NCBI RefSeq assembly: GCF_900130045.1
Contig: NZ_FQXT01000002.1
Span: forward strand, 310,001 to 374,000
Direction of reading: 5' to 3'
Length of the DNA: 64,000 nucleotides
Origin: Leeuwenhoekiella palythoae
GTDB taxonomy: Bacteria > Bacteroidota > Bacteroidia > Flavobacteriales > Flavobacteriaceae
Below the pieces are notes generated by a model. That model saw nothing but the letters and a program-made list of their open reading frames with translations. It made no database searches and was not told the origin of the DNA. Both the position numbers and the translations under genes were made by a program. Shown here piece after piece: positions 41,677 through 51,415 of the stretch (position 1 is its first letter; each line of letters opens with the position of its first letter).

Positions 41677-42180
41677 TTATTGTTTGTTCTTTTCTAAAAG
41701 TCTTTCGCGTATGCGTTTTAAAGATTCACTCGCTTGCTCTAGATAGTTGAGGTAATCCAGATGAAACTCGAGGTCAAAATGCAAATCGATGTTTTCAGGA
41801 TCTACTTGATTTATCTTCTCTTTATAATTCATTATTGCGATATGAAGATGCTTTTCTTTCTCCCAAGTATCTAGCATTTCCCCCATATGAATGATCATAC
41901 TGTTCGGGTTCATGATGAAATACTTCTTGCGATCTCCACAAACTGTGTAATAGGTGATGGTTTTTAAATGCTGAAGGTTGTTAAGATGGGTAGAAACCGT
42001 GCTTTTACTGGCTTGAAGATTGGTGACCAATTCTTCAAAAGTGCAGCCTTTTTTTCCGGTTAGGATCAAAGTCGAAACAATACGCGCAGCAAGTGGCGGT
42101 ATATTATCCTTTTTCTCTATATGAACACCTAGGCGTTCTATCAACAATTGTTTTTCTTCATTCAGCGCTTCCAACTCCAT
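41677..42180 (-). CDS. GbsR/MarR-type transcriptional regulator
   Basis: This 167-residue winged-helix protein has the recognition helix in CTFEELVTNLQASKSTVSTHLNNL (about 62-85, long helix-turn-helix) and a coiled C terminus for dimerisation. It is the first gene of the efflux operon, with a palindrome embedded in the promoter, so it probably represses its own operon and is released by a pump substrate. The ligand is unknown. Confidence 0.88.
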   Translation of the reverse strand: MELEALNEEKQLLIERLGVHIEKKDNIPPLAARIVSTLILTGKKGCTFEELVTNLQASKSTVSTHLNNLQHLKTITYYTVCGDRKKYFIMNPNSMIIHMGEMLDTWEKEKHLHIAIMNYKEKINQVDPENIDLHFDLEFHLDYLNYLEQASESLKRIRERLLEKNKQ

Positions 42181-42200
42181 GTCTTGATCATTTGAACGAG

Positions 42201-42235
42201 CAAAATTAGTATTGGTTCGGAAAAAACCGAACCAA
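42201..42235 (-). promoter_or_regulatory. Promoter of the efflux operon
   Basis: On the minus strand TTG (42233-42235) and TAATTTTG (42201-42208) are 24 bases apart, a little long for the consensus. The operator palindrome occupies the spacer. The regulator's start codon is 21 bases after the -7 box. Confidence 0.6.
42212..42235. promoter_or_regulatory. Operator palindrome TTGGTTCGG-N6-CCGAACCAA
   Basis: A perfect 9-bp inverted repeat with an A/T spacer lies between the -33 and -7 elements of the efflux operon. It is the natural binding site for the GbsR/MarR-type product of the first gene. Confidence 0.75.
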
Positions 42236-42271
42236 GCGTACTATAAAATTTTGTTAAGAGAAAAGTTAAAA

Positions 42272-44638
42272 CTAGGCAGGCCTTATTTCTAACGTTTGCG
42301 CCTGCGTGTTGCCCTGCGCGTCAGTTGCCGAAATCGTGTATTTTCCGGGCTTTAAAGCCATGGAAAGCTCATGAAATGTAGTTGTAGACCCCACATAAAT
42401 GCCATCTAAATACCAATAAACCGTAATGTCAGGATCACGATGTGCAAGTTTGAAAACTACTTCTTGTGTGCCGCTGAAATCTTTCGGAAGTAAAATTTGC
42501 TCTCCTTTTTTAGGAAAAATAAAGGCCATCACAGCTTGTTCTTCAGGGGAGCATCCCGGCGCAAAAGGAGGTAGGGTTTTATATTCCGGATGTAGCGGTG
42601 CGTAATAATATTCCCAAACGGTTGGCAGATCAAACCAGGGTTCTGCAATGAGTTTTCCTATGGGGTAACAGTTCGCGTTGACTTGTAAACTACGCGCTTC
42701 ATTTAAAATTACTTGCTTATGGTAGGAGCAGGCCATTGTGCGCGTTCCATTTTTAGGAATCCATTCTGTTGTGGTTTCTGGGCAATACAACCCGGCAAGA
42801 TTTCCGCTTTGCGTGCAAACTGAAGCTTCTACAAGTTCGTCATAAGGTGTTTCAAACCAAGAAGCATTAGGCAAAAGGTTGAGCACGTCAAAAAGAATGG
42901 GCGCTGCTGCTTCGACGCCGGTGATTCCCGGTCTGCCTTCTCCGTCTGCATTACCTACCCAAACCCCAATAGCATATTTTGGAGTCACCCCTACTGCCCA
43001 GGCATCTTTAAATCCATAGCTGGTTCCGGTTTTCCAGGCTAGCGGTTGCGCATCGGTAAAAAACTCCCAGTTTTTTGAGCCCTGAGGGCGGTTCACTTCT
43101 TTTAAAGCTTCTAAAGTTTTGTATATCGCTCCCGCGTCAAGCACTTCAGGATTCGGCATTTTTTCGCCATAATCATAATTTGAATCTTGAATGTACACAG
43201 GCTCTTGAAATGCCTGCTGCGGATATTCGCTCGAAGTATTATTGAAGTGATTGAGTGTTGCTGCTAATCCGGCGTAAGCGTTGGTAAGGTCCCAAAGATT
43301 GCTTTCGGCACCGCCAAGAATCAAGGATAATCCATAATAATCTGCCGGTCGCTTGATGGTTTTAAAATGCAACTGATGCAGCTTATTGTAAAATTTTTGG
43401 AGTCCGTATTCTTGAAGAAGCGTTACAGCGGGAACATTGAGGGAGCGCGCTAAAGCTTGAGAGGCAGGCACAGCACCTTGATAACTCTGATCAAAATTTT
43501 GCGGATTGTACCCGTTGATACTCGTGGGTACATCAGCGACCAAGCTATGAGGTAACAATTGGCCTTCACCCATTAAAGCCGCATATAAAAAAGGCTTTAA
43601 TGTACTGCCGGTGCTGCGGTTGCTGCTGATGATATCTACATAGTTTGCGTGTTCTTTAGTGGTAGGAGCGTTGCCTACATAACTCAACACCTCTCTGGTA
43701 TTTACGTCAAGAATCAGAACAGCTAAATTGTGTATTTGATTTTGATTCAGTCTATAATGGGCTTCTTCGGTGATTTGATTCACGCGTTTTTGAAGATTGA
43801 ATTGCAACGTGCTGTTGATGCGCTCGCCTTGATGTTCCCGGGCCAGTCTTTCGGTGAAATGCGAGGCGATATCCGGAAGCTCTAAAGGTTTTCCGGGAAG
43901 ACTTTCTGCAATAGCCAACTCGTAAGTGGTTGCATCAATAATGCCTTCTTTATTTAGTTTTTTTAAGAGGCGGTTTCGCTTAGCTTCAAAAATCAATTCG
44001 TTTTTCCCCGGAAATACAAGCGCCGGAGCATTGGGAAGCACCGCGAGTGCCGCTGCCTGGCCCCAGCTGAGCTCGCTAGGCTCAATGCCAAAATACCGCC
44101 AACTGGCACTTTGCAGGCCCACGACATTACCACCAAAAGGAGCTTGGGAAGCGTAAAAATTTAAAATTTCTTTTTTAGAGTAACCGGCCTCTAAACGTGT
44201 AGCAAGAAAGGTTTCAAGAAGTTTTTCAAAATATGTGCGGTCAGGATTGTTGCGGGAAAGCCGTATGACTTGTTGGGTTATGGTGCTTCCTCCACGTCTT
44301 TTAGAAGTGGTTAGGTTTTGCCAAAAAGCTTTAGCCATGGAAACAGCATTAAATCCGGGGTGCTTATAAAAATAGGCGTCCTCAAAATTTAAAATACAAG
44401 TCTCAAAACGAGGAGGAACTTCATCAATCGGCGGAAATCTCCATTGTCCATCTTGGGCAATACGCGCGCCCATAAGTTGACCTTCGGCGCTGGTAACCAC
44501 GGTGGCGGTTGGGGTATTAAAAAGAGGTTTGGGTAACGCAAATAACCACAAGGTAAAAACAACTAAAAGCACTGCTAGCGCAATTTTATACTTGTTGCAC
44601 CAAGCGTAGAGGTTACCGCGAAGGCTTCTGAACTTCAA
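42272..44638 (-). CDS. pbpC: Penicillin-binding protein 1C
   Basis: This 788-residue bifunctional class A PBP has one N-terminal membrane anchor, a GT51 glycosyltransferase domain (EDAYFYKHPGFN, RRGGSTITQQVIR), a transpeptidase domain with nucleophile motif STLKP (in SNRSTGSTLKPFLY) and KTGTSYGFKDAWAVG, and a C-terminal BiPBP_C beta-domain. It polymerises and cross-links peptidoglycan. It begins 8 bases after the alpha-2-macroglobulin-like gene, the same pair as in E. coli. Confidence 0.94.
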   Translation of the reverse strand: MKFRSLRGNLYAWCNKYKIALAVLLVVFTLWLFALPKPLFNTPTATVVTSAEGQLMGARIAQDGQWRFPPIDEVPPRFETCILNFEDAYFYKHPGFNAVSMAKAFWQNLTTSKRRGGSTITQQVIRLSRNNPDRTYFEKLLETFLATRLEAGYSKKEILNFYASQAPFGGNVVGLQSASWRYFGIEPSELSWGQAAALAVLPNAPALVFPGKNELIFEAKRNRLLKKLNKEGIIDATTYELAIAESLPGKPLELPDIASHFTERLAREHQGERINSTLQFNLQKRVNQITEEAHYRLNQNQIHNLAVLILDVNTREVLSYVGNAPTTKEHANYVDIISSNRSTGSTLKPFLYAALMGEGQLLPHSLVADVPTSINGYNPQNFDQSYQGAVPASQALARSLNVPAVTLLQEYGLQKFYNKLHQLHFKTIKRPADYYGLSLILGGAESNLWDLTNAYAGLAATLNHFNNTSSEYPQQAFQEPVYIQDSNYDYGEKMPNPEVLDAGAIYKTLEALKEVNRPQGSKNWEFFTDAQPLAWKTGTSYGFKDAWAVGVTPKYAIGVWVGNADGEGRPGITGVEAAAPILFDVLNLLPNASWFETPYDELVEASVCTQSGNLAGLYCPETTTEWIPKNGTRTMACSYHKQVILNEARSLQVNANCYPIGKLIAEPWFDLPTVWEYYYAPLHPEYKTLPPFAPGCSPEEQAVMAFIFPKKGEQILLPKDFSGTQEVVFKLAHRDPDITVYWYLDGIYVGSTTTFHELSMALKPGKYTISATDAQGNTQAQTLEIRPA

Positions 44639-44646
44639 ACCGACTC

Positions 44647-47600
44647 TTATTGTTTTACTTCAACCCATTGCCCTTTTGAACGTGCAAAATAATCCCGATC
44701 GTACATCGCCTCTACTTGAGTACCCGGAAGATAATAGGTTCCTAAGAAGGAAGCATTGAGGTCTACCGTAAAGGTGCGCGTTGCATTAGGCTTTAGATCA
44801 AAGTAGAAATTCACCCGATCATCTCTAATGTCTTTATAGCGTGCTTGACCACTGGCACCACCATTTAGACTGGTGAAACTTGTATTTACAATTTCCCATC
44901 CACTCGGAAAAATTTGAGATAAAGCCACATTGTCAACGGCGTTTAACGTAGGATTGGTCACCGTGATTTTTGCGGTAATTCCGGTGGCTTGTCGCAGATT
45001 GCTGACGTCTATTTTCTTGCCGTTTCCGTCTAAGAATTGGGTGTTTAGAATCAAGTTGTTTTGGCTTGCTAGCTCCTTGCCTAAAGGTAATTGCCCCTGT
45101 TGGATCAAGCTTACATAGACACGATTGCTTTCTTTGTTTTTAATAGTCAGGGTATTCTTTCCTTCAGTAACCTTTAGCGCTTTTCGAGCAAATCCTTTAG
45201 CGGAACTTAAGGTTTGATCTGCTGCCGTTACGTTAATGGTTTTTCCGCCGTTGGCGATTAACATCTTAGACAAACTCAATAACGCAAAGGCCGTAGTTTG
45301 TGTGCTGTGCCAAGTGGCGGCGTTTAGTTCTTTAGCAATACTGTTAGCCAACTCATTTTGTCTGGTGTCATTCAGTAAAACCATTGTTTCTAAAGCCATC
45401 GCTTTATTTCTTAAGACAGAACCATAAGTGTACTGAAGTTCTCTTTTTGTAGCAAAATCTAAAGATGCGTTATTAACGAGTTCTTGTGCCACTTGTTTTT
45501 TACCAGCTAACGCATAGGCAGCTGCCAAGCGCCATCTGGAATCATTGTTCAATTCACCCGATTCTCGCAAGCGGTTCATCGCAGCCAATTCCGGCTGCCC
45601 GGCTAGAGCTAAGGTGTAAAGTCGGTATGCTTGAGTCAAGCTGCTGTTGTATGCGGTAGCAACATTGCGCCATTGTTTAGCTGCATTTTTCTGATAGTTC
45701 AGCCAGTTAGAAAGAAAGGTTATAGGCGGAGCATATCCTTGCTTTTGGGCTTCTAAAATAAAATGACCGGCATAACTGGTAGCCCAGGCATCAGACTCTC
45801 GTTCACCCGGCCAGTAGCTTACACCACCTGATGGATTTTGCAGCATACCAAGACGATCTAACGTCGCTTTGATATTTTTCACGGTTTCTTGATTTTGAGA
45901 GGTTTCTAAATCAAAGATCGATGCAAGATACAGCTGCGGGAAGCCACTTGAGGTTGTTTGTTCAGCACAACCATAAGGGTAATCTATCAAATATTGAAGA
46001 CGTTTGGTAAAGTCTATTTGAGGTAAGGTAGAGAACTCTAGGGTTGCACCATTGCTTCCAGCAACACCAAAGGGCGTAAAATCTACAGACAATTTGGCAT
46101 CGGGCTCCAGCGTATAATAGGTCGCTTTCTGTGAAATAGGGTTTGGGTTTTCTACATCAAGAGTCACCTCATAACTGGCCTGTTCACCGCCTCCTTTTGC
46201 GACGATCTCAAAACGCTGAGGTGCTTGGGCTTCAAGTACCTCAAACTCAAAATTCACCATAGTTTCGCCGGGCTGGCTAAACGTGATTGTTTTCGATTTA
46301 CTGCCAATTGCTTTGAGGGCGCTGCTGCTTTTGACGGTTATGGTAGCTTGCTTCACTTTATCGTCCATTGCAAAAACCGTGACGGGCAATGTGAGTTGTT
46401 CTCCGGGAGCCAATCTGCGAGGAATAGACGCTAAAACCATTAGAGGTTTACGCACCGGAGTTGTTTTTTCGGTGGTTCCATAGGCGCCGGTGGTGTTATC
46501 TCCTGCAATTAACATCGTGCGTACCGAGCCCACATAATTAGGCATATGCAATTTATGAGAGGCGGTCTTGCCTGCTTCTAAATGAAACGGGCCTAAAAAT
46601 TGTACTACCGGTTTAAAACGCTGTGCTTTTCGGTTTTTAGCACCTGCGGCCATATCACCACCACCTATGGCATAAATATTATCAACACTTCCCGAGTAAG
46701 CGCCAATAACATAATCATAAATATCAAATGTTTTAACCCCTAAAGCCTGGCGGGCATAAAATGCTTTGTGAATATCAGGTGTTGCAAAACGTGTTAGATC
46801 AAGCAATCCCTCGTCAACCACGGCCAAAGTATAAGTCATCTCTTTATTTGACGCTTCGCTGACTTTGATGGTATAATCGGTTTCGGGTTTTAATTCTTGC
46901 GGCATGCTAAGTTGAGGTCGCAATACAGTTTGCGGATCTTCTACTAATAGCGGAATGACGCCATAAAGGCGTATGGGCCTGTCATTCAATGTTTGTGCGT
47001 GTGGTTGCAGCAGGCTGATGTGTACGTAAACATTTGGAGCCATCGCCTTGGTGATCGGGATGCGTACTACCGTTTCTTCTTTGGTGGTTTTTACCCATTG
47101 TTTTGAAAGAACTTCAGTACCATTTTCTAAACTTACCAATGCGTTTCCGGCTTCTGCGGAAGGAAATTTTATCACGGCTTCTTCGCCTACAGTGTACTGT
47201 TCTTTATCTGCATTGAAGATCAGCATTTTTGCGCTTTCGGCATTTGCCGAAGGTGCATTGCTCCAATTACGGTAAAAATAGGTGATGAGTCCGGTAGCAT
47301 GCCCGGATTCTTTATCTATCACACGCAGTAAATAACGGCCACCATCTTTCTCGGGAACATTGATCTTTGCTGTGGCTTTTCCTTTAGCGTTAGTGGTTAC
47401 TTCAAAATCTTGAACAGGTTTATACACCGAAGTATTGTCATACCGCGATAGATTATCGTAGCCGCGACTGTACCACCAGCGCCATTCCATTTTAAACAGT
47501 TGAACCTGCAGGCTGCGATTAGGGGAAGGTTTGCCGGTTTCAGTAAGGTTTACGAGATCAAATTGAATGTCTTCATCTGTAAAATAAGCATCATATTTTT

Positions 47601-50220
47601 GAGGCTCAGGTGCTTTAAGCCCTACAAAATGGGTGTATGGAGCGATCGTTTTAGAAAAAACATCTACCGAAAAATCGCCACCTCCTTCAAAGACCTTGGT
47701 CAAAAAGTTGGCTTTTAGCATTCCCGGAGCTTTGTTACTCAATTCAATTTTTTGATTGAAGTTAAGTTTACCATTGGCATCAAGCGTTTTGTCTTTAAGC
47801 AGCGGTAACTCTACTTCAGAAAACTTTCGCACAGGATCTATAAAACGATACTGCTCATAATTTTTAAAGGAAGCTTCGGTAGCTGTTAAGGTCGTAGTTA
47901 GCTCAGCTTTTAAGTTTCGGGCTGCGGCGCCATGAAGCCATTGGGCAGAAATGCTTCCGGTAAGTGGTTCTTTAGTCGATAGTATTTCAGAATTAAAATC
48001 AAGAGCGATTTTTAATCGGTTGGGTTTTACTGTAGCAATGCGTAGGGTTTTTGAAAATTGAACTCCTCCCACGCTTATGGTCGCGTGCCAATTTCCTGTA
48101 GGATCAGTGCTTTGAGTTGGGATTGGAAAATAATAAAATCCGTGGCTGCTTCCGCCGGAAACATTTTTATTAGTCAAGGTTGAACTCAACAAGGTGCGCT
48201 GCACTAGTTTTCCTCGCGCATCTGTCACTTCGAGTTTTACAGGGTGTTCTTTTGGTAATGGGTTGGCAATGTCGTTGAGAACAAAGCTAAGATGGATGCT
48301 GTCTCCTGGGCGATGTACGCCGCGTTCAGTATATATAAAACCGCGCAGACCTTTTTGCAGTTGTGTTCCGGCAATATTAAAATTACTTAACGATAGCGCA
48401 TTCCCATCATCTAGCTTGGCATAAGCAAAATTGTTGCGTTGTTGTGCGACCACAAAGGCTGCATTTTTATCACTTTTAAATGAAGCAAAACCTTTTAAAT
48501 CTGTTTTTAGATTTTTAATAAGTTGCTGTTGATAGTTGTAAATTCTGATGTCTACCCCTATTTCCGGAGCAGCGGTCAGGAGGTTACTGGTCACAAAGTC
48601 ATAGGAGCCGTTGTCACTTTCTTTTACGATTAAACCAAGATCAGAACCTATAATGTTAGTCTGTGCAAATCGCTCTTCATTGTAATAAGCCGGGTGGCAA
48701 GGGTTGTCCTCTTCTTCCCAGTTGTATACTCTATTTCGCCAAGAATACAATTCGTTATCCCAATAACGCTCTTCTCGTTCTTCTTCCTCGTTATCTAGAT
48801 TGGTCTTGTAATAATCTTCATAAGATTCTTCAAGATAGATGTCTTCTTTACTTCTGGTAATTTCTTCAGCGTCATCGCTACACGGGTACAGGCTGTATTT
48901 TTGATCAAAACTGAATTCAACCCGATACATAGCCCCGGGATCTGCTTTAAATAATTCTGAAAGATCTACGGCATAGGCTTTCCATAATCCGGTTTGGCCA
49001 ATGCTGTTATTGATTAGAGGAATGGTTTTTTTAGCGACGCGTCTTCCTACGCGCTGTAAATCATAAGTCGAAGTGCTGTTCAGATTTGACTCCTGTAAAT
49101 ACTGAAGCATATTATCTTCAAAAACTTTGATCACACGCACGTCAACCGCAGATAAATTTACTGCCTCAAAGTAAAGTGGTGTTTTCATCGAAGCGGGTAA
49201 AATGCTTCCTTTAGAGAGTAGGCGTACTTGAGGTTTGAGTTGTTGAAAAGATATTTTTTGAGCGTAAGTAGCTTGTAGTGCCGCTCCTTCTGCATTTTTA
49301 ATTCCTCTATTTAGCGTGAGGTCTAACGTGCCAGAAACCGGTTGCTTGGGATAAATATTGAGCACATTACCCTGTACTTCGTAACGCAAATTTGTCAAAC
49401 TGTCTAACTGAACCAGCCCTTCAAAGTTCTGTTCCATCATCAGCGGATCAGAAAAATTAACGGTTATTGCACTTTCCGGACTTAAAGCACTTACTACATC
49501 AACCACAGTAAATTGAGCTTGGCCGGGAATATTTAAGGTACTTTGACCTTGCGTAGTACTTTCAATAGGTTCACCATCCCAAGCTATGCGTATTTGCGAA
49601 TTCTCTTTTTTACGGTGAATACTGTCTATAGTGAAATTGAAAAAGGTGCCGTTTTGTTGCTCATTCGGCCAGTCGATGTGCAGATTTTTTCCTTCTTGAG
49701 AAGCGCGCACGAGTTGACTGGCTAGTGTAGCATCAACCTGATCTGAGGTTTCTACAGAGCCCGTGAGGTACTGCCATTCTTTAGAATACGACTGAAGATT
49801 GCCTAAGTTCAGCTTAAAATTAGGGGTGATGGTTTTAAACCCAAACGTGTAATTTTTGTATTCGGGATCTATGTCTTCAAAAAACCGACTCAATTTAAGT
49901 GTTACGCTGTATTCTGTGTCCGGGCGTAAAGGTTCTTCGGGCTTAAAAAGCAGGGTTGAGCCATTTTCTATATAAAAGGAACCTTCAGTCTTAGGATTGA
50001 TTATCAGATACTCTGACGGAATTTCTTGATTATTTTGGTACTGGTCAGTGGGCTGAGCTAGAACCACGCGAATGGGTGAGGCAATAGAAACCTCGCCAAA
50101 CGTATTGAAGGCGATATATTCTTTGAAACGAAAAATATTATCGGGCTCAGGTTTTGTTTTTGTACAGGAAAGTACAGAAATAAAGACGAGAGCGATATAG
50201 AGAAATTTAGTGGTTTTCAT
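44647..50220 (-). CDS. Alpha-2-macroglobulin family lipoprotein
   Basis: This 1857-residue precursor has a lipoprotein signal (MKTTKFLYIALVFISVLSC). It carries MG-type beta-domains, a thioester motif PYGCAEQTTS (C1418, E1420, Q1421) and an alpha-helical thioester domain followed by a receptor-like C terminus. Bacterial members trap proteases in the periplasm and thereby protect the envelope. Pairing with pbpC suggests a defence and wall-repair unit. An acidic stretch near residue 460-490 (EDIYLEESYEDYYK) looks family-specific and flexible. Confidence 0.92.
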   Translation of the reverse strand: MKTTKFLYIALVFISVLSCTKTKPEPDNIFRFKEYIAFNTFGEVSIASPIRVVLAQPTDQYQNNQEIPSEYLIINPKTEGSFYIENGSTLLFKPEEPLRPDTEYSVTLKLSRFFEDIDPEYKNYTFGFKTITPNFKLNLGNLQSYSKEWQYLTGSVETSDQVDATLASQLVRASQEGKNLHIDWPNEQQNGTFFNFTIDSIHRKKENSQIRIAWDGEPIESTTQGQSTLNIPGQAQFTVVDVVSALSPESAITVNFSDPLMMEQNFEGLVQLDSLTNLRYEVQGNVLNIYPKQPVSGTLDLTLNRGIKNAEGAALQATYAQKISFQQLKPQVRLLSKGSILPASMKTPLYFEAVNLSAVDVRVIKVFEDNMLQYLQESNLNSTSTYDLQRVGRRVAKKTIPLINNSIGQTGLWKAYAVDLSELFKADPGAMYRVEFSFDQKYSLYPCSDDAEEITRSKEDIYLEESYEDYYKTNLDNEEEEREERYWDNELYSWRNRVYNWEEEDNPCHPAYYNEERFAQTNIIGSDLGLIVKESDNGSYDFVTSNLLTAAPEIGVDIRIYNYQQQLIKNLKTDLKGFASFKSDKNAAFVVAQQRNNFAYAKLDDGNALSLSNFNIAGTQLQKGLRGFIYTERGVHRPGDSIHLSFVLNDIANPLPKEHPVKLEVTDARGKLVQRTLLSSTLTNKNVSGGSSHGFYYFPIPTQSTDPTGNWHATISVGGVQFSKTLRIATVKPNRLKIALDFNSEILSTKEPLTGSISAQWLHGAAARNLKAELTTTLTATEASFKNYEQYRFIDPVRKFSEVELPLLKDKTLDANGKLNFNQKIELSNKAPGMLKANFLTKVFEGGGDFSVDVFSKTIAPYTHFVGLKAPEPQKYDAYFTDEDIQFDLVNLTETGKPSPNRSLQVQLFKMEWRWWYSRGYDNLSRYDNTSVYKPVQDFEVTTNAKGKATAKINVPEKDGGRYLLRVIDKESGHATGLITYFYRNWSNAPSANAESAKMLIFNADKEQYTVGEEAVIKFPSAEAGNALVSLENGTEVLSKQWVKTTKEETVVRIPITKAMAPNVYVHISLLQPHAQTLNDRPIRLYGVIPLLVEDPQTVLRPQLSMPQELKPETDYTIKVSEASNKEMTYTLAVVDEGLLDLTRFATPDIHKAFYARQALGVKTFDIYDYVIGAYSGSVDNIYAIGGGDMAAGAKNRKAQRFKPVVQFLGPFHLEAGKTASHKLHMPNYVGSVRTMLIAGDNTTGAYGTTEKTTPVRKPLMVLASIPRRLAPGEQLTLPVTVFAMDDKVKQATITVKSSSALKAIGSKSKTITFSQPGETMVNFEFEVLEAQAPQRFEIVAKGGGEQASYEVTLDVENPNPISQKATYYTLEPDAKLSVDFTPFGVAGSNGATLEFSTLPQIDFTKRLQYLIDYPYGCAEQTTSSGFPQLYLASIFDLETSQNQETVKNIKATLDRLGMLQNPSGGVSYWPGERESDAWATSYAGHFILEAQKQGYAPPITFLSNWLNYQKNAAKQWRNVATAYNSSLTQAYRLYTLALAGQPELAAMNRLRESGELNNDSRWRLAAAYALAGKKQVAQELVNNASLDFATKRELQYTYGSVLRNKAMALETMVLLNDTRQNELANSIAKELNAATWHSTQTTAFALLSLSKMLIANGGKTINVTAADQTLSSAKGFARKALKVTEGKNTLTIKNKESNRVYVSLIQQGQLPLGKELASQNNLILNTQFLDGNGKKIDVSNLRQATGITAKITVTNPTLNAVDNVALSQIFPSGWEIVNTSFTSLNGGASGQARYKDIRDDRVNFYFDLKPNATRTFTVDLNASFLGTYYLPGTQVEAMYDRDYFARSKGQWVEVKQ

Positions 50221-50436
50221 AGGAAGAAGTATCAGAATACTTTAAGAACTGAAAATTACTGTATTTATCGTGGAAGTACTGTAATTGTTTACAGATTTTA
50301 CTAGGGCATTAGCAAGAAGAGCGTTGCTAAAGGTCTTGTTTTATTGTACTTGTATAAAATTTATATCCAAATGCGACTCAATTTGTCTTACAAAATAAGA
50401 GTTGATAAAACAAACAACGAAGAAATACATTTAATT

Positions 50437-50580
50437 ATCGATGAAATGCATAGTTTTGCATTGGTAATCGATAAAGTACATTTTTAAATCATCGATAAAG
50501 TGCATTTTAGAACGCTATAAAGTGTTAAATTTTAGCTTAAATTTGTTAAAATTAGACAAAACATCGATGAAATACACAAA
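50437..50580 (+). promoter_or_regulatory. Array of four ATCGATRAARTRCAY direct repeats
   Basis: Copies begin at 50437, 50467, 50491 and 50563 (ATCGATGAAATGCAT, ATCGATAAAGTACAT, ATCGATAAAGTGCAT, ATCGATGAAATACAC), with a weaker one near 50417. All point the same way, toward the CAP-domain gene. This fits the binding array of a direct-repeat regulator (for example LytTR type), but no such regulator is in the window. The 434-bp gap 50221-50654 has no gene I can support. Confidence 0.55.
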
Positions 50581-50654
50581 ATAACGGTTGAAGTGTTGTA
50601 GGAACAAAAAATCCTACTTATGTTTGTGCCAACATAACTCATAAACCCCAAATC

Positions 50655-51155
50655 ATGAGAACTTTTACAACCAACTTGTTGGCGATTACTTTTGCCATTT
50701 TCCTTACCAGCTGTTCACAAGATGAAGAGCTAATGACTACTAATGATGAAGCAACATTAGAAGTTTCTGCAGATCTAACTGTTGAAGACGCTTTTGCACA
50801 AGAAATTCTTGTGGAAGTAAACAAACACCGCTCAAGCATTGGCCTTTCTGAATTAGCCTTTAACAACGATTCTAAAGTGAAGGCGATTGAGCATTCAAAA
50901 TATATGGCTACTAAAAATGAGATCAGCCATGATAATTTCTTTCAACGTTCAGATTATTTAAAAGCAAAGGGTGCAGCACGTGTAAGTGAAAATGTAGCTT
51001 ACGGATACCGTAGCGCACAAGAAGTAGTTGCTGCTTGGTTGAAGAGTGAAAGCCATAAAGAAGCGATTGAAGGTAACTTTACCCATAGCGGTCTTTCGGT
51101 TGTGAAGAATGAAAAAGGTATTGCATTCTTTACTCAAATTTTCATCACAAAATAA
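50655..51155 (+). CDS. CAP (SCP/PR1) domain lipoprotein
   Basis: The 166-residue precursor has a lipoprotein signal (MRTFTTNLLAITFAIFLTSC) and a CAP domain from about residue 50 (VNKHRSSIGLSELAFN, HSKYMATKNEISHDNFFQR, VSENVAYGY, AWLKSESHKEAIEGNFTHSG). H/E residues of the CAP cavity (SHDNF, SENV, HSGLS) are kept. Such proteins are often secreted and of unclear function, sometimes lipid- or protease-related. An unusual repeat array lies upstream. Confidence 0.88.
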   Translation: MRTFTTNLLAITFAIFLTSCSQDEELMTTNDEATLEVSADLTVEDAFAQEILVEVNKHRSSIGLSELAFNNDSKVKAIEHSKYMATKNEISHDNFFQRSDYLKAKGAARVSENVAYGYRSAQEVVAAWLKSESHKEAIEGNFTHSGLSVVKNEKGIAFFTQIFITK

Positions 51156-51209
51156 AACGCTTATAATTTTAAGCAGTTTACCCCCCCAAAAAATCTTAAA
51201 TCCCCCAAT

Positions 51210-51318
51210 GACCTGACCCAACAGGTCGCAAAATCAATTACGACACACAACATATTTACAAAATTTACAGCTTTAAGTTGGTTTTGTTATGTTAGATGCA
51301 GCAGGTGGGGGCCTGCTG
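51210..51318 (+). other. Unexplained intergenic region with two hairpins
   Basis: GACCTG/CAGGTC (51210-51227) and CAGCAGG/CCTGCTG (51299-51318) form hairpins. The second is followed by TTTCGCTTTTCTC and may terminate the CAP-gene transcript or a small RNA. No coding frame is evident. Confidence 0.35.
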
Positions 51319-51352
51319 TTTCGCTTTTCTCCTCGCGAGAATTACTTACTGA

Positions 51353-51384
51353 AAAACCCTTAAGTTTTTACTTAAGGGTTTTTT
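51353..51384. terminator. Bidirectional terminator
   Basis: AAAACCCTTAAG (51353-51364) pairs with CTTAAGGGTTTT (51371-51382), flanked by A/T runs. It is downstream of both the CAP gene (+) and the ABM gene (-). Confidence 0.88.
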
Positions 51385-51415
51385 CATGATAAAATAGTTG
51401 AGGTAGGTTACTACC

